Of a DNA stretch of 64,000 nucleotides, positions 26,822 to 35,897 are shown one piece after another (position 1 is the stretch's first letter; the number at the start of each line of letters is the position of its first letter). The position numbers and the translations under genes were made by a program. The notes beneath the pieces were generated by a model that saw nothing but the letters and a program-made list of their open reading frames with translations, had not been told where the DNA came from and did not search any database. This DNA comes from G965227875 sp965227875 (GTDB lineage: Bacteria > Pseudomonadota > Alphaproteobacteria > Rhizobiales > JAJFHC01). The stretch spans positions 3,348,001 to 3,412,000 of the forward strand of contig OZ245783.1 in assembly GCA_965227875.1 (NCBI GenBank). The letters run 5' to 3'.

Positions 26822-28639
26822 CTATTCCGCCGGCATGTCGAGTATGAGAACACCGTCGTCGGGACGCCGTGCATAGAGACGCTTCACGTCATCGGCACGG
26901 TTCTGCAGGCAGCGCCTCTGAACGAGGTGTCCCTTGTCGTTGACTTCGCGGCTGTCCGGATCGGGCGGCCCGTCGAGGACGATCGCCCGGCGGATCGCCA
27001 TGGAACTGACTGGCCACTGCGCATTGTGATCTGAAAGGGCGCTGTGGAACGCGCGCGCCAGGTGGCGTTCGTCTTCCTCCAGCGCCGAGGCGCTGGGGAA
27101 CAGCAGGGCGGTCAGGTACTCGCGGGTCTCTCCCGCGATCGCGACATCCGCGAGATAGGGCGCGCAGACCGTCAGGAGCTTCTGTCTCAGCGCGCCCACG
27201 CGCACGCGCGTCCCGTTGGTCAGCTTGAAATCTTCCGCGATGCGCCCCTCGAAACGCAACCCGAGTTCGGGGTGCAGCGGGCGGACCGGGGCGACGACGT
27301 CCCCCGTGCGCAGGAAACCGTCCTCGTCGAGTGGCATTCCGGTGTCGCCGCCCGATGCGATGTAGCCGGGCGAAACCGAAGGCCCCTTGACCCGCAGCTC
27401 GACGAAGCCGTCCACGTCGACCAGCTTGAGCGTGTGTCCCGGCAGCGGCAGACCGATTTCCCCGGGGCTGCCCGGTTCCTCGTGGGAGAGGCAGATGGTG
27501 GAGGCCGCTTCCGTCGATCCGTATCCCGACGTGATCCGCAAGGTCGGGCGCACGAAATCCCGCGAAGCGGCAACCAGCCTGTTGAGCCTCGCCCATGTGT
27601 TGGCGTCCATGCCCGCACCGGCGAAGAAGACGAGTTCGAGCCTTGAGAAAAAGGCTTCCCTGTCCGCGGAGTTTGTCTCCAGGTGATCGAGCAGCATCTT
27701 GATGCCGAAGGGGACGTCGATATAGATGCTCGGCCGCAGGCTGGCGATCAGGCTCCCGGTCTCCTCGATCGTGTTCCGCGAAGGCGCTGCCCTGACATGG
27801 TAGGCGCCGCCGTTCCAGATCATCTTGAAGAAGTTGTCGAGACCGCCGAAGACGTGATGCCAGGGCAGCCAGTCCGCCATGACGGGCCTATCGCTGGCCA
27901 GGAACGGCCAGTGGCTGGCGATGCCCGCATGCACCGCGCTGATCATGCCGCGTGTGATTCTCACCCCCTTGGGGTCGCCGGTCGAACCGGACGTGAAATA
28001 GATGGCGGCGGTATCGTCGGCGGACGCCGTGGGCGGCTTTTCGCCGGTCCGCACATCGGTCTCGACCGCCTCGCTGGCGAAGGCGGCGATGGGTTCCACC
28101 GGAACGGGCGCCCCGAGATGGAGCGCGCGGACGGCGTCGACGCAGTCATCTGCCGTCAGGATCAGTGACGGCTTGCAGACGTCGATCATGGCGACCAGCC
28201 TGTCGCAGCCCGACGGAGTGGCGGCCAGCGCGGGTGAAAGGGGCACATGCACCAGGTTTGCGTAGAGGCAGGCGATCTTCAGGAGGGCATGGTCGTTCCC
28301 GGCGCCGGCGATGATGCAGACGGCCTGGCCGGGCGCAAGACCCCGGTCCCCCATGTGTGACGCGACCGACATTCCGTGTTCGACCGCCTGACCATATGTG
28401 AGTTCGCGTCGCCCGTCGGCGGATTGTTCCGAAACCAGGACAGCCCCGTGGTCCTTTCTCGCCCAGTGCTCGAGCCGGTCCGTGATGTCAGGCAGCGGCG
28501 AGGGGAGCGGCACCGCGTTGCGCAGGACGATGCTGCCGTCGTCGAGGTCGCTCCGCCGGATATCGGTTACGGCGAAAGCCTCCGATGGTGCAGGCGTGTC
28601 GATCAGGCGCGACAGTCCCTGGTTGTCCTGACGGTTCAC
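26822..28639 (-). CDS. feruloyl-CoA synthase-like acyl-CoA ligase
   Basis: A 605-residue adenylate-forming ligase. The phosphate loop is YFTSGSTGDPKGV, followed by the feruloyl-CoA-synthase-like ADWLPWHHVFGG; the AMP-binding YGSTEAA and the GDVVAP hinge come later. Length and the DWLPW motif fit the feruloyl-CoA synthase group, which activates hydroxycinnamates, but other aryl or alkyl acids are possible. GTG start at 28639 overlaps the stop of the GntR regulator (GTGA), so the two are coupled. An enoyl-CoA hydratase in the divergent operon could take the next step. Confidence 0.87.
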   Translation of the reverse strand: MNRQDNQGLSRLIDTPAPSEAFAVTDIRRSDLDDGSIVLRNAVPLPSPLPDITDRLEHWARKDHGAVLVSEQSADGRRELTYGQAVEHGMSVASHMGDRGLAPGQAVCIIAGAGNDHALLKIACLYANLVHVPLSPALAATPSGCDRLVAMIDVCKPSLILTADDCVDAVRALHLGAPVPVEPIAAFASEAVETDVRTGEKPPTASADDTAAIYFTSGSTGDPKGVRITRGMISAVHAGIASHWPFLASDRPVMADWLPWHHVFGGLDNFFKMIWNGGAYHVRAAPSRNTIEETGSLIASLRPSIYIDVPFGIKMLLDHLETNSADREAFFSRLELVFFAGAGMDANTWARLNRLVAASRDFVRPTLRITSGYGSTEAASTICLSHEEPGSPGEIGLPLPGHTLKLVDVDGFVELRVKGPSVSPGYIASGGDTGMPLDEDGFLRTGDVVAPVRPLHPELGLRFEGRIAEDFKLTNGTRVRVGALRQKLLTVCAPYLADVAIAGETREYLTALLFPSASALEEDERHLARAFHSALSDHNAQWPVSSMAIRRAIVLDGPPDPDSREVNDKGHLVQRRCLQNRADDVKRLYARRPDDGVLILDMPAE

Positions 28640-29409
28640 CCGGTCATCTCCGCGTAGCCGGTTGTGCGGCCATGGGCGGCCTCGCGGGTCGCCTGTTCAT
28701 GGCATTCGATCAGGTAATCCATGAGTGCCGCGTAGGCGATCTCGCCGGCTGCCGGGCGGCGGGAGCGGATCGAGGAGAGCACGCGGCTGCACAGTTCGAC
28801 GATCATTTCGCGCTGATGGAATTTGAAGACGATCATGCGCGTTGCCGAGACGAGCGATTCGTTGACGATGAGCATGATCAACTGCAGCACCCTGTTGCCT
28901 GCCGCCGTCGCGATCGCACGATTGAAGCGCAGTTCCGCATCGCAGAACTGTTCGTTGGATCCCGCCGCGTCGCTCATTCTCCTGAGCTCCCGCTCGAGGA
29001 TCTGAAGGTCCTTCTCGCCACGCCTTTGCGTGGCCAGGCCGGTACACGCCCTGCCGAGGAAACGACGGGCCTCAGCCACGTCCTCCAGCGCGAAAACGCC
29101 CAGGGTGACAAGCCAGGTGGTAATGCTCGACAGCAGGTTGTTCGCGCCGTCGAGGGTCGGGCGGCTTACGAATATGCCGCCATTGGGACCTCTCCGCGAC
29201 TGAACGAGATTCTGGATCGTGAGCACCTTCATGGCCTCGCGCACGGTCGGCCCCGAAGCGTTGAAACGCTTCGCCAGGTCCGGTTCGGACGGAAGGCGGC
29301 TGCCTACGGCGAGCCGGCCGTGAATGATTTCCTCGCGGATCGTATCGGCTATGTGCCGGATAAGTCCGCCTGACTGTCCCGCCGTCGTCGGGCTTTCTTT
29401 CGGTTCCAT
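28636..29409 (-). CDS. FadR-type GntR transcriptional regulator
   Basis: A 257-residue regulator with an N-terminal winged helix (IREEIIHGRLAVGSRLPSEPDLAKRFN...GPTVREAMKVL) and a C-terminal all-helical FadR/FCD ligand domain with the metal-binding-type pattern DAELRFNRAIATAAGN. GGGAG seven bases before ATG 29409 decides the start over an upstream ATG. Cotranscribed with the CoA ligase and divergent from the ABC transporter operon, it probably senses an acid or CoA ester of that pathway. Confidence 0.9.
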   Translation of the reverse strand: MEPKESPTTAGQSGGLIRHIADTIREEIIHGRLAVGSRLPSEPDLAKRFNASGPTVREAMKVLTIQNLVQSRRGPNGGIFVSRPTLDGANNLLSSITTWLVTLGVFALEDVAEARRFLGRACTGLATQRRGEKDLQILERELRRMSDAAGSNEQFCDAELRFNRAIATAAGNRVLQLIMLIVNESLVSATRMIVFKFHQREMIVELCSRVLSSIRSRRPAAGEIAYAALMDYLIECHEQATREAAHGRTTGYAEMTG

Positions 29410-29750
29410 CGGGCTTCTCCCAATTGCCGCGGGCATGTTGCGGGCTGCGACGAATCTTTCGCGCGTGCCCTTGCGCCTTCTGCATCTCGTTTAGCAATGC
29501 TCCGCGGGAAATTCCAGATAATTGTATCTCTTGATGCAAAAAACATAACATAACAAGTTTAATAACGATAATTATGTTATCGAAATATGGAGTTTTAAAT
29601 ATCTTATTTGACTCGCACCCGTGGGCCGCATAGCCTGTGCGCGTGGGGGAGTGGCTGGATAGAGGGCTGGCGCAACAGGCTCCCCGAAAGCGCATAGCGT
29701 CCGCGACAGGCCAGGGTGGCCGATGCGGATCAAACGGTGGAGACAAACAC
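29410..29750. promoter_or_regulatory. divergent AT-rich control region with GntR-like operators
   Basis: This 341-base gap divides the GntR/ligase operon from the ABC operon and is sharply AT-rich between 29520 and 29620. CGATAA-N5-TTATCG at 29566-29582 is a perfect inverted repeat. ATAACATAA at 29545-29553 recurs inverted (TTATGTTAT) at 29572-29580. These are the best candidates for the GntR operators. No gene is visible here. Confidence 0.5.
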
Positions 29751-30791
29751 ATGCACGACATCAACAGGCGTCAAATGTTGGGGGGAACGCTGGGCCTGGC
29801 TGCAGCGGTATCCATGGGTCTGGTTCCGGCGCACGCCGCGTCGAAACTGGTGGTGCCGAGCTACGGCGGCCGATGGGGCAAGTTCTGGTCGCAGACGATC
29901 ATTCCCGGGTTCACCAGCGCGACAGGTATCGAACCGACCCACGACATCGGCCTAGGCAAGAATTTCGTCGCGAACATCCGCGCCGGCGGTGGTGACGCGC
30001 CCTACAGCATTTTCATGGGGAACGAGAACATCGCGACGCTGCTGCGTTCGGAAGGGTTTTTCGAACCGCTCGATGCGTCCAAGCTGCCCAACCTCGCCAA
30101 TGTCTACGACAACTTCAAGAACCCGGGCCTCAATGGCGTGCGGGGCATCATTTCGCCGATCGGACTTGGCTACCGCACGGATCTCGTGAAGACGCCGCCG
30201 AAGTCCTGGGACGACCTTTGGTCCAACCCCGAGTTCAAGGGCAAGATCGGTCTCTACCAGATCGGCAACACCGCCGCCGTTCTCTTCCTGCTTCTCACGG
30301 CGAAGCTCTATGGCGGGTCCGAGGACAAGATCGATGTCGCCTTCGACAAGATCAAGCAGCTTCTGCCGTTCGAACAGGTGTCCTGGAGCGGCGCTGCGGC
30401 GGCTTCGCTGGTCCGCGGCGACTCCATCGTGGCTCCCGTCGACTGGGGTGAGGTCATCGCCCTGCGCAAGAAGGGCGCGCCTGTCGACATGGTGGTACCG
30501 GAAGAAGGGGTCGTGGCCTTCGAGCAGTCCTTCAATCTCGTGAAGACCGGACCGGCCAAGGACGAGGCCCATGCCTACCTGAACTACATCCTCGATCCGA
30601 AGGTCCAGGCCCAGTACTCCGGAGCGCTCTACACGTCGCCCTGCAACACGGAGACCACGCTCCCGGACGACCTGGCCGCCGAGATCCCTATTCTCGGCGA
30701 CAAGATGAAGAGCATCATCAGTTTCGACTGGGATGCCTACCTGCCGAAGATTCCGGAGGTCACCGACCGCTGGAACAAGGAAATGCAGTAA
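29751..30791 (+). CDS. spermidine/putrescine-type ABC transporter binding protein
   Basis: A 346-residue periplasmic binding protein of solute-binding family 1 (PotD-like). It starts with a Tat-type signal (NRRQMLGGTLGLAAAVSMGL, cut near AHAAS). KLVVPSYGGRWGKFW and SPIGLGYRTDLVKTPPKSWDDLW are typical of the family. GGAG eight bases before ATG 29751. A strong stem-loop separates it from the ATPase gene. With the ATPase and two permeases it makes a complete importer; the ligand may be the acid handled by the CoA ligase rather than a polyamine. Confidence 0.9.
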   Translation: MHDINRRQMLGGTLGLAAAVSMGLVPAHAASKLVVPSYGGRWGKFWSQTIIPGFTSATGIEPTHDIGLGKNFVANIRAGGGDAPYSIFMGNENIATLLRSEGFFEPLDASKLPNLANVYDNFKNPGLNGVRGIISPIGLGYRTDLVKTPPKSWDDLWSNPEFKGKIGLYQIGNTAAVLFLLLTAKLYGGSEDKIDVAFDKIKQLLPFEQVSWSGAAAASLVRGDSIVAPVDWGEVIALRKKGAPVDMVVPEEGVVAFEQSFNLVKTGPAKDEAHAYLNYILDPKVQAQYSGALYTSPCNTETTLPDDLAAEIPILGDKMKSIISFDWDAYLPKIPEVTDRWNKEMQ

Positions 30792-30812
30792 CGGTCAACT
30801 CCATGACGTGAT

Positions 30813-30842
30813 CCCGTCCCGGTGCCGCAGTGCCGGGGCGGG
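30813..30842 (+). terminator. stem-loop between binding-protein and ATPase genes
   Basis: CCCGTCCCGG pairs with CCGGGGCGGG (ten pairs, one G-U) around a ten-base loop. Its place just after the binding-protein gene suits partial termination or mRNA stabilisation, giving more binding protein than transporter. Confidence 0.5.
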
Positions 30843-30895
30843 GGCACGGCAGTCATCCGCTCCTGTTTCGAAATTTCTCCTGCGATGGCGTGACA

Positions 30896-31954
30896 ATGAC
30901 GGCAATCAGCATCCGTAACCTGTCCAAGCGGTTCGGCGAGGTCGAAGTCCTGCGCGATGTGGACCTGCAGATCGCGGAAGGCGAGTTCGTCTCCCTGCTC
31001 GGGCCGAGCGGCTGCGGCAAGACCACGACGCTGCGCTGCGTCGCCGGCTTCGAGTTTCCCGACGATGGCCGGATCATGTTCGGCGATGCGGACAAGACCT
31101 TCGTCGCACCCGAGCACCGCGACGTCGGCATGGTCTTCCAGTCCTACGCGCTGTTCCCGCACCTGACGGTAAGGGAGAACCTGGCCTTCGGCCTGGAGAT
31201 GCGAAACCGGCCGGCGACCGAGATCCGCGAACGTATCGACGCCGTCCTGGAGATGGTGCAGCTGTCCGGCCTACACGACCGGTATCCCCGCGAACTTTCC
31301 GGCGGTCAGCAGCAGCGGGTGGCGCTTGCGCGCGCGCTGGTCATCGAACCGTCGGTGCTCCTGCTCGATGAACCGCTCGCCAATCTCGATGCGGCGCTGC
31401 GGGACGACATGCGGTTCTTCATCCGTGATCTCCAGCAGCGTGTCGGCATCACCTCGATCTATGTCACCCACGACCAGTCCGAGGCGATCGTCATGTCGGA
31501 TCGCATCGTGGTCATGTTCGACGGGCAGATCGCCCAGGTCGGCAAGCCGCGCGAAATCCACGACCGCCCCGCGAGCCGCCGTGTCGCCGAGTTCGTCGGA
31601 CGTTCGAACTTCCTCAAGGCGACCGTCTCGGGCACGTCGCTGGACGGCAAGTACGCGATCGAGACTGCCTACGGCCCCATGGTGGCCCACGGCAATCAGG
31701 AACTGGCCGACGGCGATTCCGTCTCGCTGATGGTGCGCCCCGAAAGCTTCACGCTCGGCCGTGGCGAGCGGGGTTGGAACGTGCTTGAGGCGACCGTGTC
31801 GAAAGCGGTCTACCTCGGCGATGCCATAAACCTGGAACTGAAGCTGTCCAACGGCCAGTCCGTACTGGCGTCGGTGAGGGCGGACTGTCCCGCATCCCAG
31901 GGCGATGCCGTGGACATCAGCTTCCCTCCGGAAAACGGCTGGCTGCTCAAATGA
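30896..31954 (+). CDS. ABC transporter ATP-binding protein, PotA-like
   Basis: A 352-residue ATPase subunit. Walker A is GPSGCGKTT, the signature LSGGQQQRVALARAL and Walker B VLLLDEPLANLD; H of ITSIYVTHDQSE is the switch histidine. The C-terminal TOBE-type regulatory domain (about 235-350) is that of the polyamine/iron/sulfate group. ATG 30896 gives the usual N-terminus TAISIRNLSKRFGEV. The stop overlaps the first permease (ATGA). Confidence 0.93.
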   Translation: MTAISIRNLSKRFGEVEVLRDVDLQIAEGEFVSLLGPSGCGKTTTLRCVAGFEFPDDGRIMFGDADKTFVAPEHRDVGMVFQSYALFPHLTVRENLAFGLEMRNRPATEIRERIDAVLEMVQLSGLHDRYPRELSGGQQQRVALARALVIEPSVLLLDEPLANLDAALRDDMRFFIRDLQQRVGITSIYVTHDQSEAIVMSDRIVVMFDGQIAQVGKPREIHDRPASRRVAEFVGRSNFLKATVSGTSLDGKYAIETAYGPMVAHGNQELADGDSVSLMVRPESFTLGRGERGWNVLEATVSKAVYLGDAINLELKLSNGQSVLASVRADCPASQGDAVDISFPPENGWLLK

Positions 31955-32829
31955 GCGCGACCGCACAGGCGATGACGCGCGGACGTTCACTTGGGCCGCT
32001 GGTGCTGATCATTCCGGCGGTGGCGCTGCTTTTCACGTTTTTCATCCTGCCCTACGTCTCGATCATCCTGATGAGTTTCAGGACGGCGTCCTCAAGCGCA
32101 CCCTACGGCGACGGCTATACCGTCGCCCATTTCGCCACGGCGCTGGGCGACGGCTACGTGCTCGGCGTGCTGGCGCGGACGGTGGGGCTCGGACTGCTCG
32201 TCACCCTGATCACCCTCGTTCTGGGCTATCCGGTGGCCTATCACCTGGCGCGCACGAGAAGCCGCTGGAAGGGGCTCCTCTACACGCTGGTGCTTTCTCC
32301 GCTGCTCGTCGGCATGGTCGTGCGGACCTTCGGCTGGATGATCATCCTGTCCAACAACGGGGTCGCGAACCAGACCCTGAAATCGCTCGGCATCATCGAG
32401 TCGTCGGTGCAGCTGATGAACAACAACCTCGGCGTGACCATCGCCCTGGTGCACGTGTTCCTTCCCTTCATCATCCTGCCGCTGCTCGGCAACATCCAGG
32501 CGATCAACCCGGAACTGGAATCCGCGGCAAGATCGCTCGGGGCGTCCCGCTTCAAGGCCTTCACCCGCGTGACCCTGCCTCTCAGCATTCCCGGCATACA
32601 GGCCGGCACCATCCTGGTGTTCGTGCTGTCCATCAGCGCCTATGTCACGCCGGCCATGCTCGGCGGGGCACGGGCGAAGACCATGGCGGTTCTGGTCGTC
32701 CAGTATCTCGTCGACAATTTCAGGTGGCCGGCCGGGGCCGCGCTGGCGCTCATCCTCGCCTCGACGGCGATTCTGTCCGTGGCCCTCTACTTCCTGCTCA
32801 CGCGCCAGCTCACGAGGCGGCTGCCATGA
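31951..32829 (+). CDS. ABC transporter permease, PotB-like
   Basis: A 292-residue inner-membrane permease with six helices. The coupling EAA motif is SAARSLGASRFKAFTRVTLPLSIPGI. It overlaps the ATPase gene and the second permease by four bases each (ATGA), so the three are translated as one unit. It forms the channel with the PotC-like partner. Confidence 0.92.
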   Translation: MSATAQAMTRGRSLGPLVLIIPAVALLFTFFILPYVSIILMSFRTASSSAPYGDGYTVAHFATALGDGYVLGVLARTVGLGLLVTLITLVLGYPVAYHLARTRSRWKGLLYTLVLSPLLVGMVVRTFGWMIILSNNGVANQTLKSLGIIESSVQLMNNNLGVTIALVHVFLPFIILPLLGNIQAINPELESAARSLGASRFKAFTRVTLPLSIPGIQAGTILVFVLSISAYVTPAMLGGARAKTMAVLVVQYLVDNFRWPAGAALALILASTAILSVALYFLLTRQLTRRLP

Positions 32830-33623
32830 AGAGGCGCAATCCCGCAGACATGCTGATGAGCGTCATCGTGGCCGCGATCTACGTCTTTCTCGTCGCGCCC
32901 ATCGTGCTGATCGTTGTGCTTTCGCTCAACTCGGGCGAGTTCCTCATCTTCCCGATCGACGGCGTGTCGTTCCGATGGTTCGGCGAGCTCTACGCGAGCA
33001 AGCAGTTCATGGACGCCATCGGCTACTCCCTGCGCATCGCCTTCGTATCGGCGATCGTGTCCGGGGTGCTCGGCACCATATCGGCGATCTACTGCGTCCG
33101 TCACGCCGGTCGCCTGCAGTCGGTCCTGCGCCTGTTTCTCATGATGCCGCTGCTGATCCCGGAAATCCTGACCGCGATCGCACTACTGTTCTTCATGTAC
33201 CAGATCGGTCTCGGGACTAAGTACTCCATCGGCATCCAGATCGGGCATATCGTGGTGACGCTGCCCTACGTGTTTCTCAACGTCGCGACCGCCCTTTTCA
33301 ACTTCGACCGGTCGGTGGAAGAGGCGGCCCGCTCCCTCGGGGCTTCTCCCTTCAGGACGTTCACACGGGTGACGCTGCCGCTGATCAAGCCGGGCGTCAT
33401 AACGGGCTGCCTGTTCGCCTTCATCATCTCCTTCGACATCTTCAACATTTCCCTCCTGCTCAAGGGAATCGGCACGAGCACCCTGCCGATCCAGCTCTTC
33501 GATTACCTGCGCTGGGATTTCGATCCGACCGCCGCCGCCGTGTCGAGCGTCTCCATCGCCATGACGCTGGTCGCCATCCTCATACTCGACCGCTTTGTCG
33601 GTCTGCGTTCCCTGCGCTTCTAG
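32826..33623 (+). CDS. ABC transporter permease, PotC-like
   Basis: A 265-residue permease with six helices; EAA motif EAARSLGASPFRTFTRVTLPLI. Start ATG 32826 overlaps the previous stop (ATGA). It completes the spermidine/putrescine-type importer. An enoyl-CoA hydratase gene follows after 21 bases and is probably in the same transcript. Confidence 0.92.
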   Translation: MKRRNPADMLMSVIVAAIYVFLVAPIVLIVVLSLNSGEFLIFPIDGVSFRWFGELYASKQFMDAIGYSLRIAFVSAIVSGVLGTISAIYCVRHAGRLQSVLRLFLMMPLLIPEILTAIALLFFMYQIGLGTKYSIGIQIGHIVVTLPYVFLNVATALFNFDRSVEEAARSLGASPFRTFTRVTLPLIKPGVITGCLFAFIISFDIFNISLLLKGIGTSTLPIQLFDYLRWDFDPTAAAVSSVSIAMTLVAILILDRFVGLRSLRF

Positions 33624-33644
33624 GACCGTACGAAAGAAACCGCC

Positions 33645-34454
33645 ATGCCTTCCGACCTGCTCTTGATCGAACGCGACCCCGATGACGCCTTCATTACCGT
33701 CACGATGAACCGTCCCGACAAGATGAACGCGCTCTCCGTCGAATTGAGCGACGAACTGGTCGCCGCGACCCTGGACGCGGCCGCGGATCCGGAGGTCAAT
33801 GCGATGATCCTCACCGGGGCGGGCAGGGCGTTCACGTCGGGCTTCGACCTGCAGGGCGAGGATTTCGAGATGGACGTGGACGGCTGGCGCGACGACATCA
33901 ACGCCAATTGCCGCCGCCTGAGAGCCATATGGGAAGCACCGATACCGGTTATCGCCGCCGTCAACGGATATGCCCTCGCAGGCGGACTCGAGCTCATGAT
34001 GGCATGCGACCTGGCGATCGCCTGCGAGAGCGCGCGGTTCGGCGAGCCGGAGGTCCGGCACGTTTCGGGTCCGCCCTCGCTCATGATGCCGTGGACGATC
34101 CCCATGCGGCACGCGCGCTACCTCATGTATACCGGCGACATGATCGACGCCCGCGAGGCCGAGCGCATCCATCTGGTGAATAGGACCGTGCCCGACGACC
34201 GGCTCATGGAAGAGGCGCGGAAGCTTGCGCGCAAGCTGTCCCGCGTCCCGCCGTCCGCGGTGCGGACCGCCAAGGTCGCGCTCAACAACCAGCAGGAAGC
34301 CGCCGGTTTTGCAAGCTCGTGGAACTACAACGCCGAGGTCGTCGCGAGCCTCCATGCCAGTACGGACGGCAGCCACTGGATGCGCCTCCTCAAGGAGCAC
34401 TCGCTCAAGGAGTTCCTGGCCCTGCGCGACGACCGTTACGACGGGCTCGACTGA
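33645..34454 (+). CDS. enoyl-CoA hydratase/isomerase (crotonase) family protein
   Basis: A 269-residue crotonase. The oxyanion-hole segments are GRAFTSGFDLQG and YALAGGLELMMACDL, and both hydratase glutamates appear kept (the E of GGLEL and the E of FGEPEV). It could hydrate an enoyl-CoA or, as in feruloyl-CoA hydratase/lyase, hydrate and cleave the chain. Gene order (21 bases after a permease) and the divergent CoA ligase put both in one pathway: import, CoA activation, hydration. Vanillin dehydrogenase, expected for ferulate, is not in the window. Confidence 0.88.
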   Translation: MPSDLLLIERDPDDAFITVTMNRPDKMNALSVELSDELVAATLDAAADPEVNAMILTGAGRAFTSGFDLQGEDFEMDVDGWRDDINANCRRLRAIWEAPIPVIAAVNGYALAGGLELMMACDLAIACESARFGEPEVRHVSGPPSLMMPWTIPMRHARYLMYTGDMIDAREAERIHLVNRTVPDDRLMEEARKLARKLSRVPPSAVRTAKVALNNQQEAAGFASSWNYNAEVVASLHASTDGSHWMRLLKEHSLKEFLALRDDRYDGLD

Positions 34455-34475
34455 CGCGCTGTCGTGACGCGCAGC

Positions 34476-35243
34476 TCAATCTCGCGCGACGAAAGCACGA
34501 TAATCCTCGGCAACGCTCCGCACCGCCGCCTCGAGCAGCGCGTGCCCGTGTTCCGGCCTCGCCAGCGCCGAGTGCGATCCGACCCGGCCGTCGGGAAAGT
34601 CGCGGCGGTGCGCATCAGGCGGGCCGTGCCGGTCGCCGGCGTGATCGCGGATGAATTCGGGCGACAGCCTGCGCGGCGGTTCGATGGCCTCCGGCGTCGG
34701 GGCGATGGTTCGGACGAGGGCCTGGGTGATGGCGACCTCGGACGGGGTGGCGTGCATCCCTTCCCAGTCGCCGTACCATTCGTGGCGCAGGGCGTTGACC
34801 GGCTCGAAATCCCACCAGCTTCTGACCCGGACGCGCCCGTGTCCGCGGCTGTCGGCGAGCCGGCCGAGCGGCGCCACGTTGGCGCCGTGGCCGTTTATGA
34901 AATAGAGATGCCCGAAGCCCTGCGCGAAAAGGCCATCGGCGATTTCCTCCAGCAGCGACTCGAAGAGCGGCGCCGAGACGGACATGGTGCCGGGGAAGGC
35001 CATGTTGAACGGCGCGGGTGTCAGGGCGAGCGCGGGCGTCACGAGTGCGCCTGCCTCGCGCGCGGCGCCATGGGCGATCGAGGTCGCGCAGATCGTGTCG
35101 GTGCCGATGAGGCCCATGGGGCCGTGCTGTTCCGTCGACCCGGTGGGAATGAGGATGCCGTCGGCGTGGTCGAGATAGGCCTCGACCTCCCGCCAGGTCA
35201 GGTGTTCGAGCCTCACGTCTGACGGGTGCGGGTCTTCAGCCAT
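34476..35243 (-). CDS. creatininase family amidohydrolase
   Basis: A protein of about 255 residues of the creatininase/MftE family, metal-dependent hydrolases of cyclic or linear amides. Metal-site motifs are PTGSTEQHGPMG, GTDTI, FINGHGANVAP and HATPSEVA. ATG 35243 would overlap the GST-like gene by 31 bases; a GTG at 35216 gives a four-base GTGA overlap and is equally possible. It is last in a minus-strand operon behind the GST-like gene and the ABC binding protein, so it likely opens an amide or lactam in the imported compound. Confidence 0.87.
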   Translation of the reverse strand: MAEDPHPSDVRLEHLTWREVEAYLDHADGILIPTGSTEQHGPMGLIGTDTICATSIAHGAAREAGALVTPALALTPAPFNMAFPGTMSVSAPLFESLLEEIADGLFAQGFGHLYFINGHGANVAPLGRLADSRGHGRVRVRSWWDFEPVNALRHEWYGDWEGMHATPSEVAITQALVRTIAPTPEAIEPPRRLSPEFIRDHAGDRHGPPDAHRRDFPDGRVGSHSALARPEHGHALLEAAVRSVAEDYRAFVARD

Positions 35244-35881
35244 TCGTCCAGGACCATCTGGTATCGGGACATCTCTTCTTTCACGGCCGGTTTGCCAAGG
35301 AGAATCTCGCGATAGGCGATGACGTCCCCGGGCCAGTCGATGTCGAGGCCCATGACCGGCGTCAGGCCGTCGATCCACGCGAAAGTCACCGGATAGCCGC
35401 AATCGCCCAGATCGAGCCCTTCCCGGTCGGGCGGTGTGTCGGCAAGCATGCGGCCCAACTGGCCGAGGCGCGCACTCAGCTCCGTCGACTGGCGTTCGGC
35501 GATCCCGCCTGTGTCGTCGCCACTGGCGATGTGCGGAAAAAGGACCCTCAGGGCGGGTTCGAGCCGGGTGTCGTGGAACCGCGAGCGTTCACGCACTTTC
35601 GCCCGTGCGGCCGGGGTATCCGGCAGCATGGGCGGGTTCGGGTGCTTTTCCTCGAGATATTCCGCGATCGCTTCGGAATCGGCGATCTGGAGAGTGCCGT
35701 CGACAAGGGCCGGCAGATTGCCGGACGGCACCGTGCGCTTGTATTCGTCGGACCCGTAACCGCCCGGTGGCGGCAGTTCCTCCCAGTCGAGCCTCTTGTG
35801 CCTCAGAAGAATGCGCAGCTTTGCGCAATAGAGGCTTGGCGGGATCGCATAGACCGTCAGCCGGTCGCCCGGTCCCGCCAT
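35213..35881 (-). CDS. glutathione S-transferase-like protein
   Basis: A 222-residue GST-fold protein. The N-terminal domain starts TVYAIPPSLYCAKLRILLRHK, with a cysteine at the active-site region, and has SGNLPALVDG (cis-proline) and IADSEAIAEYLEE. The C-terminal domain is helical. It resembles the zeta/maleylacetoacetate-isomerase type in outline, though assignment is by eye. GGAG six bases before ATG 35881 decides the start. It lies between the binding protein and creatininase genes in one operon, so it is probably a pathway enzyme rather than a detoxification GST. Confidence 0.85.
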   Translation of the reverse strand: MAGPGDRLTVYAIPPSLYCAKLRILLRHKRLDWEELPPPGGYGSDEYKRTVPSGNLPALVDGTLQIADSEAIAEYLEEKHPNPPMLPDTPAARAKVRERSRFHDTRLEPALRVLFPHIASGDDTGGIAERQSTELSARLGQLGRMLADTPPDREGLDLGDCGYPVTFAWIDGLTPVMGLDIDWPGDVIAYREILLGKPAVKEEMSRYQMVLDEWLKTRTRQT

Positions 35882-35897
35882 GCCGTTCTCCTCATAC

